A model generated the notes under the pieces. It saw only the letters and a program-made list of their open reading frames with translations, made no database searches and was not told where the DNA came from. Positions 9,387 through 18,198 of a DNA stretch of 64,000 nt are shown here, in pieces; position 1 is the stretch's first letter; each line of letters opens with the position of its first letter. The position numbers were made by a program, and so were the translations under genes. This DNA comes from an uncultured Clostridia bacterium (GTDB lineage Bacteria > Bacillota > Clostridia > TANB77 > CAG-508): contig CAKPJC010000009.1 in assembly GCA_934162535.1 (NCBI GenBank), positions 8,596 through 72,595 on the forward strand, in the 5' to 3' direction.

Positions 9387-9459
9387 CTTAAATGATTGTA
9401 AGTATATTTTAATACAAAAATTAAAAAAAGTAAATAGAAAAAAGAAAGAAATTGATAAT

Positions 9460-9846
9460 ATGAAAGTTTATAAAGAATATAAAGAAATAGAAGTAAAAGA
9501 TATAAAAGGAGTTAAAGCTAACGCAATATGTAGCAGAAATTTAGAAAAAGTTTGTAGATATATGGAGGTAATAAAAAAGGAAGGAATTAAGAAACCATTT
9601 GAAGTTATTCAAAAAGAAAATGGGTACTATGTTCTAGGTGGTGGAATAAGATTATTAGCAGCAAAAGCACTAGGATATGACAAAGTTCCATGCTGAATAA
9701 GAGATACAAAACAAGAAATTTTATTAAGAAAATTAAATAAAATATTTAAATTAGAAGACGAAAATCAAGAAGTAAAAAGTGATATAAATGATGAAGAAGG
9801 TTTGAAATCTTGTAGAAAAAATTATTATAAATTAAATATTTTATAA
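9460..9846 (+). pseudogene. ParB-like nuclease-domain gene interrupted by TGA
   Basis: The first part (9460-9696, 78 aa) matches the ParB N-terminal domain, with VLGGGIRLLAAKALGYDKVPC as the conserved GxxR box. A TGA at 9694-9696 stops it just after VPC, where full-length homologues continue. The same frame stays open for another 49 codons (IRDTKQEILL...) to TAA 9844-9846 and looks like the natural continuation. A Trp TGG to TGA change explains it. The 78-residue product might still fold. Confidence 0.7.
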
Positions 9847-9866
9847 TTAAAAAATAATATGAAAAG

Positions 9867-9902
9867 TACTTGGATTTTAATTTGAAAAGTCCAAGTATTT
9901 TT
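9867..9902 (+). terminator. Terminator after the replication operon
   Basis: Perfect 8-base stem TACTTGGA / TCCAAGTA with a 15-base loop and a T-run, about 20 bases after the ParB relic. Confidence 0.75.
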
Positions 9903-9983
9903 CAAAATATAGTGTGCATTTGATAGAAAAAAAGTAATAATTTCAGTACTAAAAAAGAGTATATTGTTGTCCTAACAAGCAAT

Positions 9984-10027
9984 GAATTTCGTCAGCTCGA
10001 AATTCTAAATGGGGAAATTCCCCAATC
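9984..10027 (+). other. oriT: Predicted oriT of element 1
   Basis: Immediately upstream of the relaxase gene: inverted repeat GAATTTCG (9984-9991) / CGAAATTC (9998-10005), then the palindrome GGGGAAATTCCCC (10011-10023) running into AATCCCC. The latter block is shared, in relaxase orientation, with the region upstream of the second mobilization operon (55692-55714). Position, hairpins and conservation are what is expected of an origin of transfer; the nick site is not identified. Confidence 0.6.
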
Positions 10028-10054
10028 CCCTTTTTAAATGAAAGGAGAGAGCGA

Positions 10055-11452
10055 ATGGCAACAACAAAAATATGGAAAGTACAAAAGAGATTAGATCATG
10101 TAATTAACTATGCAACAAATGAAGAAAAGACAAAAAATAATTATAACGAATATGGAATGGATGAGTTTGATAGTATCAGACAAGTAATGACTTATGCAAC
10201 TAATCCAGATAAAACAGAAAAACAATTTTATACTACAGGAATAAATTGTGAAATAAAAGATGCAGTTAAGCAAATGCAATTTGTAAAAAAAATATATGGA
10301 AAAGAAAATGGTATATTAGCATTTCATGCTTATCAATCTTTTAATGAAGGAGAAGTTACTCATGAAATTGCTCATGAAATTGGAGTAAAACTTGCAAATG
10401 AAATGTGGGGGGATAGATTTCAAGTTGTAGTATCTACTCACTTGAATACTGGGCATCTTCATAATCATTTTGTAATTAATTCAGTTTCATTTAAAGATGG
10501 AAAGAAGTATTATAGCAATTTGACTAATACAGCATTGTTAAGAAAGACATCAGATGAAATATGTGAAGAATATGGTTTAAGTGTTTTAAAAGAAAAGATT
10601 TGTAAATCAGGAATAAATTTTGAAAACTTTTATGAAAAGTCTATGAGAGATTCAGATTATTATAAATTTGCAAAAGAAGATATAGATTATGCTATAGAAC
10701 ATTCATACACATTAAAACAATTCCAACAGATATTAGAATCAATGGGATATAACTATTATTATAGAGCAGATAAATTAAGTGTGAGAAGAGAACCATATAA
10801 AAGAAACATAAGAGTTGAAAGAGCATTTGGAGAAGAGTATTCATTGGAAAATATAAAAAGCAGAATATTAGAAAATGACTATATAAGACAAGAAAAAATA
10901 ATTCCTTATAAGGTAATAAAAAATAGATATTTTACAACGAGAGATAAAGTGAAAAAGAAATATAAACCGAAAGGAATTGTTGCGTTGTATTACTACTATA
11001 GATATTTGCTAAAGTTATATACTAGAAATAATACACAATATAAATTGACTCCTGAGATGAGAGCAGAGGTAAAAAAGATGGACGAGTATTCGGAAAAAAT
11101 TAGATTTTTATGTAAGTATAAGATTGAGACTTTGAGTGATGTTGATAATGTGAGAGAACAGAAACAAGAAGAAATGCAAAAGACTTTAAATGCTAGAAAT
11201 AGGTTATATTATAAAAGACAGAAATTAGATAGTGGAACTGAAAGAGATATTGTTACTAAAGATATAATTGATGTTACTTCTGTTTTGACAAAGATTAGAA
11301 AAGAAATTAGGTTGTGTGATAAAATTTATGATGGTGTGCCAAGAATGAAGGAACAAATAAAAGAGGTAGAGGAGAAAGAAAAGCAGAATGCTAAAGAAAA
11401 AGAAGAGAAAAAATTAAAAAAGGAGAAAAAAGATAGAAGGTATGATAGGTAG
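10055..11452 (+). CDS. MobP-type relaxase / mobilization nuclease
   Basis: 465 residues. Motif III, the metal-binding histidine cluster, is HLNTGHLHNHFVINSV near residue 130, and an upstream motif is GILAFHAYQSF. The C-terminal 150 residues are a Lys/Glu-rich coiled coil. It nicks oriT and pilots the single strand into a host-encoded conjugation channel. AAAGGAG precedes ATG 10055. No MobC gene is beside it, unlike the paralogous operon at 54006-55647. The N-terminus differs from that paralogue by an insert of about 35 residues. Confidence 0.88.
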   Translation: MATTKIWKVQKRLDHVINYATNEEKTKNNYNEYGMDEFDSIRQVMTYATNPDKTEKQFYTTGINCEIKDAVKQMQFVKKIYGKENGILAFHAYQSFNEGEVTHEIAHEIGVKLANEMWGDRFQVVVSTHLNTGHLHNHFVINSVSFKDGKKYYSNLTNTALLRKTSDEICEEYGLSVLKEKICKSGINFENFYEKSMRDSDYYKFAKEDIDYAIEHSYTLKQFQQILESMGYNYYYRADKLSVRREPYKRNIRVERAFGEEYSLENIKSRILENDYIRQEKIIPYKVIKNRYFTTRDKVKKKYKPKGIVALYYYYRYLLKLYTRNNTQYKLTPEMRAEVKKMDEYSEKIRFLCKYKIETLSDVDNVREQKQEEMQKTLNARNRLYYKRQKLDSGTERDIVTKDIIDVTSVLTKIRKEIRLCDKIYDGVPRMKEQIKEVEEKEKQNAKEKEEKKLKKEKKDRRYDR

Positions 11453-11481
11453 AAACTGGTACAGAAATGTATCAGTTTTTT
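11453..11481 (+). terminator. Terminator after relaxase
   Basis: Stem AAACTGGTAC / GTATCAGTTT with a 6-base loop and a T-run directly after the relaxase stop codon; one mismatch. Confidence 0.75.
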
Positions 11482-11587
11482 ATATATGGAATTTTTGAAA
11501 GAAAAAATAGTTAATTTGTTGAGAAAAAAAGGATTTTATGATATATTATAATCGAGTTTTTATAAAATATATGGAAGGAAGCAAAAA

Positions 11588-13558
11588 ATGAAAAAAATAA
11601 ATGAAATATTAAAAAATTCAAATTATGATGATACACAATTTTCTGAAGAAGAAATAAATCAATTTGAAAATAAAATTTACTATAAGGATGAAACAGCTTA
11701 TATACAATGTATTATTAGAGAAAAAGAAATAAAATTGACACCAGAAGAAACTGTAAGGCAATTATTTTTAAATAAATTAATAAATATATATGGATATTCA
11801 AAAGATAGAATAACTTTAGAATACCCAATTCATTTTGGAAGAGAAGTAAAGAGAGCAGATATCGTTATTAGTGATATAAATGATCCTCTTGTACCATATA
11901 TTATTGTTGAATTAAAAAAACCTAAATTAGCTGATGGAAAAGAACAACTAAAATCTTATTGTAATGCTACAGGTGCTCCAATAGGTGTGTGGACAAATGG
12001 AGAGCAGATTTCTTATTATAATAGAAAAGATCCAAATTATTTTGAAGATATAACAAATATTCCAAAGGCTACAGAAAAATTATCAGACATTATTAATGAA
12101 CAAATAACATATGAGGATTTAAAAAATATAGATAAGTTACAAACAGAAAAAAAATCACTTAAAAATTTAATACAAGAGATGGAAGATGAAGTGTTAGCGA
12201 GTGCTGGTGTAGACTCTTTTGAAGAAGTATTTAAATTAATATTTACAAAATTATATGATGAATTAATGGCTGCAAGAGATAAAACAGCTTATCTAAAATT
12301 TAGAAATAGTGGATGTACAGAAATAGAATTATATAATAAGATTTCTGGATTATTTGAAGATGCAAAAAATAAATGGAGAGGAGTATTTGATGAAGATAGT
12401 AAAATATTATTAACACCATCTCATTTATCTGTTTGCGTGGCATCATTGCAGAATGTAAAGTTATTTAATTCAAATTTAGATGTTGTAGATGATGCATTTG
12501 AATATTTGATGAGTAAATCTTCAAAAGGAGAAAAAGGGCAATATTTTACTCCAAGATATGTAATAGATATGTGCGTAAAAATGATGAATCCTAAAGAAGA
12601 TGAATATGTTATCGATACTGCAGCTGGAAGTTCTGGATTTACTGTCCATAGTATATTTCATGTATGGGATGCTATAAGAGAAAGAAAGGGCTTACCTAAA
12701 GGAGATAATTTTACAGCAGAAGAAAGAAGTAATGACGAAGTAAAATATGTTGAGGATAAAGTATTTGCAATAGATTTTGATGAAAAAGCTGTAAGAGTGG
12801 CTAAAACATTAAATCTAATCGCTGGAGATGGAAAAACTAATGTTATTAATTTAAATACATTAGATTATTCAAGATGGGATGAAATTACGAAACAAGACAG
12901 ATGGCAAGATGCATATTTTGAAGGATTTAGAAAATTGAAAAAAATAAGACCTGATGGAGCAAATGACTATAAAGAATTTAATTTTGATGTTTTAATGGCA
13001 AATCCACCATTTGCTGGAGACATAAAGGAAAATCAAATTATTACAAGGTATGAATTAGGAAAGAATTCATCTGGTAAATGGCAAAATAAAGTTGGAAGAG
13101 ATATTTTATTCATTGAAAGAAATCTTAATTTCTTAAAACCAGGTGGAAGAATGGCTATAATTTTGCCACAAGGAAGATTTAATAACTCTACAGATAAATA
13201 TATAAGAGATTTTATAACAGAAAGATGTAGAATATTAGCAGTAGTTGGATTGCATGGAAATACATTTAAACCACATACTGGGACAAAGACAAGTGTATTA
13301 TTTGTACAAAAATGGGATGGTAAATTATGCCCAAAAGTTGATGATTATAATATTTTCTTTGCTACAATGCAAAAACCAGGAAAAGATAATTCAGGTGAAA
13401 AAATATATGTTAAAGATGAAAATGGAGATAATATATTAGATAGCCATGGACATTTAATTGTAAATCATGATTTATATAATCATGATGGAATGACTCAAGA
13501 TGGAATTGCTGAAGCATTCATAGAATTTGCCAAAAAGGAAAAATTAAGTTTTTTCTAG
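11588..13558 (+). CDS. BcgI-like restriction-modification A subunit (nuclease plus N6-adenine methyltransferase)
   Basis: 656 residues. An HsdR-N-like PD-(D/E)xK nuclease domain comes first, with Asp91 and the ELK of VELKKPK near residues 108-110, then a helical linker, then a class I N6-adenine methyltransferase with GQYFTPRYV, motif I DTAAGSSGFT (about 342) and catalytic NPPF (about 472). Nuclease and methylase on one chain beside a specificity subunit, with no helicase-type HsdR gene, points to BcgI-like type IIB/IIG enzymes rather than classic type I. GGAAG precedes ATG 11588. The last sense codons TTT TTC before TAG form a slippery site (see 13549-13610), so a longer fusion with the S subunit is possible. 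Confidence 0.85.
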   Translation: MKKINEILKNSNYDDTQFSEEEINQFENKIYYKDETAYIQCIIREKEIKLTPEETVRQLFLNKLINIYGYSKDRITLEYPIHFGREVKRADIVISDINDPLVPYIIVELKKPKLADGKEQLKSYCNATGAPIGVWTNGEQISYYNRKDPNYFEDITNIPKATEKLSDIINEQITYEDLKNIDKLQTEKKSLKNLIQEMEDEVLASAGVDSFEEVFKLIFTKLYDELMAARDKTAYLKFRNSGCTEIELYNKISGLFEDAKNKWRGVFDEDSKILLTPSHLSVCVASLQNVKLFNSNLDVVDDAFEYLMSKSSKGEKGQYFTPRYVIDMCVKMMNPKEDEYVIDTAAGSSGFTVHSIFHVWDAIRERKGLPKGDNFTAEERSNDEVKYVEDKVFAIDFDEKAVRVAKTLNLIAGDGKTNVINLNTLDYSRWDEITKQDRWQDAYFEGFRKLKKIRPDGANDYKEFNFDVLMANPPFAGDIKENQIITRYELGKNSSGKWQNKVGRDILFIERNLNFLKPGGRMAIILPQGRFNNSTDKYIRDFITERCRILAVVGLHGNTFKPHTGTKTSVLFVQKWDGKLCPKVDDYNIFFATMQKPGKDNSGEKIYVKDENGDNILDSHGHLIVNHDLYNHDGMTQDGIAEAFIEFAKKEKLSFF

Positions 13559-13610
13559 ATAGCCCGGAATCTTTCAATGTTGAAAAATATAAAAGATTAT
13601 TAAACGGGCT
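13549..13610 (+). promoter_or_regulatory. Predicted programmed -1 frameshift element
   Basis: Heptamer T TTT TTC occupies 13549-13555 with TTT and TTC as zero-frame codons, and the next codon is TAG (13556-13558). Five bases later a stem starts: AGCCCG (13561-13566) pairs with CGGGCT (13605-13610). Inside, AATCTTT (13568-13574) pairs with AAAGATT (13592-13598); an alternative small hairpin is TTTCAA/TTGAAA (13572-13585). The -1 frame is open from here into the S gene. This has all the parts of a -1 frameshift signal. Confidence 0.7.
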
Positions 13611-13641
13611 GGAAATTTCAGAATTAAGCTATTCAGAAGTT

Positions 13642-15042
13642 ATGTCATGTTCAAAGATTCAAAGAATAGATGCAGAATTTTTCATGAAAAAATATTTAAA
13701 TGCAGAAAAATTAATCAATTCAAAGAAATCTGAAAATCTAGGAGATTGTATAGAATTGTTAACTGATTATCATGCTAATGGTAGCTATGAAATATTAAAT
13801 AATAATGTAAAGCTATTAGATTATAAAGAATATGCTTATATGGTTAGAACAGTAGATTTAGAACATGAAAATTTTGAAAATGATGTAATATATGTGGATA
13901 AACATGCTTATGACTTTTTAAAGAAAACTAAAATGTATGGACATGAAATAATTATTAATAAAATAGGAAGTGCAGGTAAAGTTTATCTTATGCCAGAACT
14001 AAATATACCCGTAACTTTAGGAATGAATCAGTTTATGCTTAGAGCTAATAAAAAAACAAACGAAGAATACATATATTCATTCTTAAATTGTAAATATGGA
14101 AAATTATTAATAGAAAGAAAAATTAGTGGGGCAGTTCCGCCAAGTATAGATAAAGAATCTGTCAGAAACATAAGAATTCCTAAATTTAAAAATTTAGAGA
14201 AGATAGTAAAAAAAATAGTAATAGATAGTTACAAATTAAAAGAATTTTCAAAAAATTTATATAAGGAAGCTAATATCAAGTTTTTGGATAATGTGGATGT
14301 ATATAATGAAAGTAGTAGTTGCTCTAACATTAACATAAAGAGTAAGTCAGAATCATTTGATGCTAGTGGAAGAATAGATGCAGAATACTATCAACTAAAA
14401 TATGATATATTATATGAAAAACTAAAAAAACTTAAAACAAAAAAATTGGGTGAATTAGTAACAAGAAAAAAATCAATAGAACCAGGTTCTGAGCTTTATA
14501 GAAGTGAAGGGATTCCTTTTATTAGGGTGAGTAATTTATTTAAAGATAAAATTACAAAAACTAATATTTTCTTAAATCCAGATGAAATAAAAAATATAGA
14601 ACAATTGTATCCCAAAAAAGATACAATATTATTATCAAAAGATGGTAGTGTAGGAATAGCTTATAAAATAGAGGAAGATTCAGAAATAATTACATCAGGA
14701 GCAATATTACATTTAAATATAAATGATATACAAGAAATTTTACCAGATTATTTAACTTTAGTATTAAATTCTGAAATTGTCCGATTGCAAGCGGAAAGAG
14801 ATTCAAATGGAGCAATTATACAACATTGGAAGCCATCTCAGATAGACGAGGTAATAATTCCAATTTTAGATATGGAGATACAAGAACAAATTACTGATAA
14901 AGTAAAGAAGTCATTTCAATTAAAGAGAAATGCAGAAAGGTTATTAGAATTTTCAAAAGAAATAGTTGAAATAGCAATAGAAGAAAATGAAGAAGTGGCA
15001 ATTAAACATATAAAGGAAAATGGATATGATGAATACTTATAA
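13642..15042 (+). CDS. Restriction-modification specificity subunit (HsdS-like)
   Basis: 466 residues from ATG 13642, with two target-recognition domains. Each half opens with a similar motif, QRIDAEFF near residue 10 and GRIDAEYY near 248, and ends in a helical spacer, the usual twofold HsdS layout. The start is doubtful: no good ribosome site precedes 13642, and the same frame is open back to 13555 with protein-like sequence (FNVEKYKRLLNGLEISEL) but no ATG, GTG or TTG. Expression by -1 frameshift from the A gene would add about 29 residues and fuse both subunits. It would set the DNA target of the nuclease-methylase. Confidence 0.82.
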   Translation: MSCSKIQRIDAEFFMKKYLNAEKLINSKKSENLGDCIELLTDYHANGSYEILNNNVKLLDYKEYAYMVRTVDLEHENFENDVIYVDKHAYDFLKKTKMYGHEIIINKIGSAGKVYLMPELNIPVTLGMNQFMLRANKKTNEEYIYSFLNCKYGKLLIERKISGAVPPSIDKESVRNIRIPKFKNLEKIVKKIVIDSYKLKEFSKNLYKEANIKFLDNVDVYNESSSCSNINIKSKSESFDASGRIDAEYYQLKYDILYEKLKKLKTKKLGELVTRKKSIEPGSELYRSEGIPFIRVSNLFKDKITKTNIFLNPDEIKNIEQLYPKKDTILLSKDGSVGIAYKIEEDSEIITSGAILHLNINDIQEILPDYLTLVLNSEIVRLQAERDSNGAIIQHWKPSQIDEVIIPILDMEIQEQITDKVKKSFQLKRNAERLLEFSKEIVEIAIEENEEVAIKHIKENGYDEYL

Positions 15043-16066
15043 TAATTGGAAGGTTATAACAGAGACAGATTTTGTAACATTATTCATAAAGACATGGTTT
15101 GCATATATAGCGACATTAAGAGAAATGTTTCCGAAAGACTACAATAGACAGGGAGATAAAAAATATTTAAAAAGTTACAAAGAATATTTTAATACAGAAG
15201 GATATAAAAACTTAATAATTGATGATGTTATATTTAAAGAAGTTGAGATTATATATGAAGAAGGTAGAAAAATAATATTGAAAAAATATCCAGAATATTA
15301 TTTCGCAGATTTCTACAGAATGAATACAAAACTTAGATATTTATATAAAGATATTTCACCAGATAGAAAGAATGGTTTGGTCATAAGCATAAAACATAAA
15401 GAAAAAGAAATTTATAGTTATAACATTATTTTTTGGGGAGAAACAAGAAAGATTAAATATAAAGATAAAATAAGAGGGAGGGTAAATTTAAAAACAATTA
15501 TAGATATACAAAAAGATTTTTTAAATGAAAGCACTACTGAATTTGAATATATGATGAAGATTTTTAATGAAATAAAAAACGAATTAATAAGTGATATAGA
15601 AAATAAATTTTCAGAAAAGATAAGTAAAGGGTTGATGAAATCTATAGAAAATAAATATATCACTTTAAAAGAAAGAATAAAAACAAATATTATTTCATTA
15701 ATAAATTTAAATACAAAGTTAATAAATGAAAAGACATTTGAAGAAATTTTATATTCGAAAAACGAATATTGCTTTTTAGAACAGAATCCAATTAATTATT
15801 TTTTATATTATAGAGATGCCAGTATGTTTCCAACTAGAAAAATGGAATCTGTTGAAGAACAATCTTTCAATAACATAATAAATGAAATGAGAAAAGATAG
15901 TATAAATTGGTTTTTAGACTTTGTTTATAGATTGAGAAATGCATTATTTCACGAGATAATAGACCCATTTGATGAAGAATGGCAAATTATTTTTAAAAAT
16001 TCGTATTTATTGTTAAAAGAAATTGTTGATATAAATATTAGTTATTTAGAAGGAGAAAAAGAATGA
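15020..16066 (+). CDS. RM-associated protein with HEPN-like C-terminus
   Basis: 348 residues; its start overlaps the S gene by 23 bases, so it is translationally coupled (the ATG at 15026 is an alternative start). It is an uncharacterised companion that I believe recurs beside BcgI-like systems (TETDFVTLFIKTWFAYIATL at the N-terminus), but I cannot name the family. The C-terminus has RLRNALFHEIIDP, an R-x(4)-H signature like that of HEPN RNases. Its TGA stop overlaps the next ATG. A role as a regulator or toxic effector of the RM module is inference. Confidence 0.65.
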   Translation: MDMMNTYNNWKVITETDFVTLFIKTWFAYIATLREMFPKDYNRQGDKKYLKSYKEYFNTEGYKNLIIDDVIFKEVEIIYEEGRKIILKKYPEYYFADFYRMNTKLRYLYKDISPDRKNGLVISIKHKEKEIYSYNIIFWGETRKIKYKDKIRGRVNLKTIIDIQKDFLNESTTEFEYMMKIFNEIKNELISDIENKFSEKISKGLMKSIENKYITLKERIKTNIISLINLNTKLINEKTFEEILYSKNEYCFLEQNPINYFLYYRDASMFPTRKMESVEEQSFNNIINEMRKDSINWFLDFVYRLRNALFHEIIDPFDEEWQIIFKNSYLLLKEIVDINISYLEGEKE

Positions 16067-17136
16067 ATCAAGAAAAATTAAATAATTCAATTAAAGAATA
16101 TGTAAGACAGATAAAAAGAGTAGGTGACATCGAAGCAATAAATGAACGCAAAGAGAGAAAAGAGTATTATCAATCTTGGTCTAAAGATAAAATAAAAAAC
16201 ATGACGGAAGATGAATTTGTTGAATTTATAGGAAAACTTTGGTCAATGATTGTTTGGGGAAATAAAAAATATATTGCTGATAAAATTATCGAATTGAATG
16301 GATTTGAAAATATTAAAAATATGCTTATAGATTTATTATATGGGACAGAGGATATAGTAGAGAGATGGGATAGATTTTATAAAAACATTAAACAAATAGG
16401 ACCATCAAGTATGAGCGAATTATTGAGTTATATAAATCCTAATGAATATGTTATCTGTAATAAGGTAACATGTGAATGTTTTAAATATTTAGAAGTTCCT
16501 AAAGTTCCAATATATAATTATCAATATATAGGTGAAAATTATAAAAGATTATGTAATGAAGCTAAAAAAATAAAAAATCAAATGAACGAAGAAGGAATTA
16601 TAGATGTGGACTTATTGATTGTAGATTATATGTTTTGGGATATAGTTTACCCAGCTTCAAAGCAAGACAATATACTAGAAAAGGATAGAGAAGAACTTAT
16701 AATTGAAAAAGATGATAAGCAATTTATACATAATGATATAATTAATCAAATTGTAGAAATAGGACAATGGTTAGGACTTGAGAGCAAGTCAGAAGTTAAA
16801 ATCGCAGATGGTGCTGTTGTGGATGCTATATGGCAAGCGCAGATTGGAAATATGGGAAAAGTTATTTATGCATTTGAAGTTCAAACTCATGGAAGTATTG
16901 ATAGTTTGATATTGAATTTACAAAAAGCAACAAATAATTTTGCAGTACAAGCTATAGTCGCTGTATCTGATGAAAAACAAATTGAAAAGATAAAAAAAGA
17001 ATCAAAAGGAATACATAGTATAGAAACAAAACTAAAAACATGGGACTATAAAGAGGTTATGGAGATGCATGATTATTTAGAAAGATCAAATGAGATAATA
17101 AATAAGTTAGGTTTAGTTCCAGATAGTTTTATATAG
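16063..17136 (+). CDS. RM-associated PD-(D/E)xK-like protein
   Basis: 357 residues, starting within an ATGA overlap with the previous stop. The N-terminal half has an HhH-like segment (IGPSSMSELLSYINPNEYVI) similar to DNA-glycosylase-type binding modules. The C-terminal third reads as a nuclease fold: VVDAIWQ, a strand GKVIYAFEVQTHG, then a long helix, giving D...E-x-Q instead of the usual E-x-K. Some restriction nucleases tolerate Gln here, but activity is not assured. Same operon as the RM genes; probably an accessory restriction effector. Confidence 0.6.
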   Translation: MNQEKLNNSIKEYVRQIKRVGDIEAINERKERKEYYQSWSKDKIKNMTEDEFVEFIGKLWSMIVWGNKKYIADKIIELNGFENIKNMLIDLLYGTEDIVERWDRFYKNIKQIGPSSMSELLSYINPNEYVICNKVTCECFKYLEVPKVPIYNYQYIGENYKRLCNEAKKIKNQMNEEGIIDVDLLIVDYMFWDIVYPASKQDNILEKDREELIIEKDDKQFIHNDIINQIVEIGQWLGLESKSEVKIADGAVVDAIWQAQIGNMGKVIYAFEVQTHGSIDSLILNLQKATNNFAVQAIVAVSDEKQIEKIKKESKGIHSIETKLKTWDYKEVMEMHDYLERSNEIINKLGLVPDSFI

Positions 17137-17220
17137 AATACTTAAGATAAGCAAAATAGAATGTGTATATTTATGTGTACATATATATTTGGCTTATTTT
17201 TTATAAAAGGGGGCTTAAAT

Positions 17221-18186
17221 TTGAAAAAAAATTGTGAGACAGATATAACAGTAGAAGACATTTTAAATGTAATTGGTACTGATAATAGAGGAGAAAAATT
17301 ATATAAATTAATGGAATTTATAACTAAAGATAGATTAAAAGAATTAAAAGAAATTTTAAGAGAGCGTTGTAAAAGCAAATGTATAGTTCCATTGAGAAGA
17401 AATATTAGTAAAAATATAAAAAAATTATATATACTTGACTATGATAAATTGCCAAAAGAAAGTCGTAACTTGTTAAACCAATCATATATGACTATAAAGA
17501 ATGTACAAAAATTAATTAGAAACAATAGCTTAGTAGATTCAAATACTTTAATAAGATCTGCTTTTGAAAATTTAATTATGGGTATGATGATATATTTAGA
17601 TTCAAATGTGTACGAAGAATTTAAAAAACTAGGAGTGAAAGATGAAGAAAGGATTTATACTAAACAACAAAAACTAAGAAATTTGTTTAAATCTAAACTA
17701 AAAATAATAGATAAAGATATGTTTGGAGATATAAGTAATAGACAAATTCAGAAAGTGCTAGATGAGTATTATGATAAATTATGCTTGTTTACTCATAGCA
17801 CTTTAATCGTAAATGAAATGGTAGAAGGAACAATAAATAATGATGAAGATCTATTTTTAATAATAGCTAAGCAAAATATGTATTTTTTAGAAATTTTGTT
17901 AAATTGTTGTTTAAAGTATATTACAAAAGACAGTAGTGATTCAATAAGATATGATTATATGTTTGTGGGCTGGTACATTCTTATATCTGATATTGATAGA
18001 AAAAAATATACAAAAGAATATTTAAGTAAATATAGTGGATTATTGTATGAAGAAATAAATGAAGATTACTTAAATAAAAGCAATAATGATATGAAATTAC
18101 TTCAAGAAGAAATGAAAAAACTAGATAAAATTATAAAAGAAAATCCTATTGCTGTTGTTGAATTTTTAGAAAGTTTTATAGAATAA
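17221..18186 (+). CDS. Hypothetical helical protein, possibly DUF5677-like
   Basis: 321 residues from TTG 17221, chosen because AAGGGGG at 17207-17213 is well spaced; the ATG at 17161 would add a 20-residue hydrophobic stretch with no ribosome site. Mostly helical. NTLIRSAFENLIMGMMIYL and LCLFTHSTLIV resemble the DUF5677/HEPN-like fold, but that is a weak match. It stands 12 bases before the HNH-like gene, so it forms the first gene of the cassette ending in the SMEK-STAND protein. Function unknown. Confidence 0.55.
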   Translation: MKKNCETDITVEDILNVIGTDNRGEKLYKLMEFITKDRLKELKEILRERCKSKCIVPLRRNISKNIKKLYILDYDKLPKESRNLLNQSYMTIKNVQKLIRNNSLVDSNTLIRSAFENLIMGMMIYLDSNVYEEFKKLGVKDEERIYTKQQKLRNLFKSKLKIIDKDMFGDISNRQIQKVLDEYYDKLCLFTHSTLIVNEMVEGTINNDEDLFLIIAKQNMYFLEILLNCCLKYITKDSSDSIRYDYMFVGWYILISDIDRKKYTKEYLSKYSGLLYEEINEDYLNKSNNDMKLLQEEMKKLDKIIKENPIAVVEFLESFIE

Positions 18187-18198
18187 GGATGATAAATA

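Noticed and set aside
9694..9696. TGA read as Trp (alternative genetic code)
   Set aside because: Several coupled genes end with TGA in ATGA overlaps (16066, 29316), and Trp is encoded by TGG throughout.
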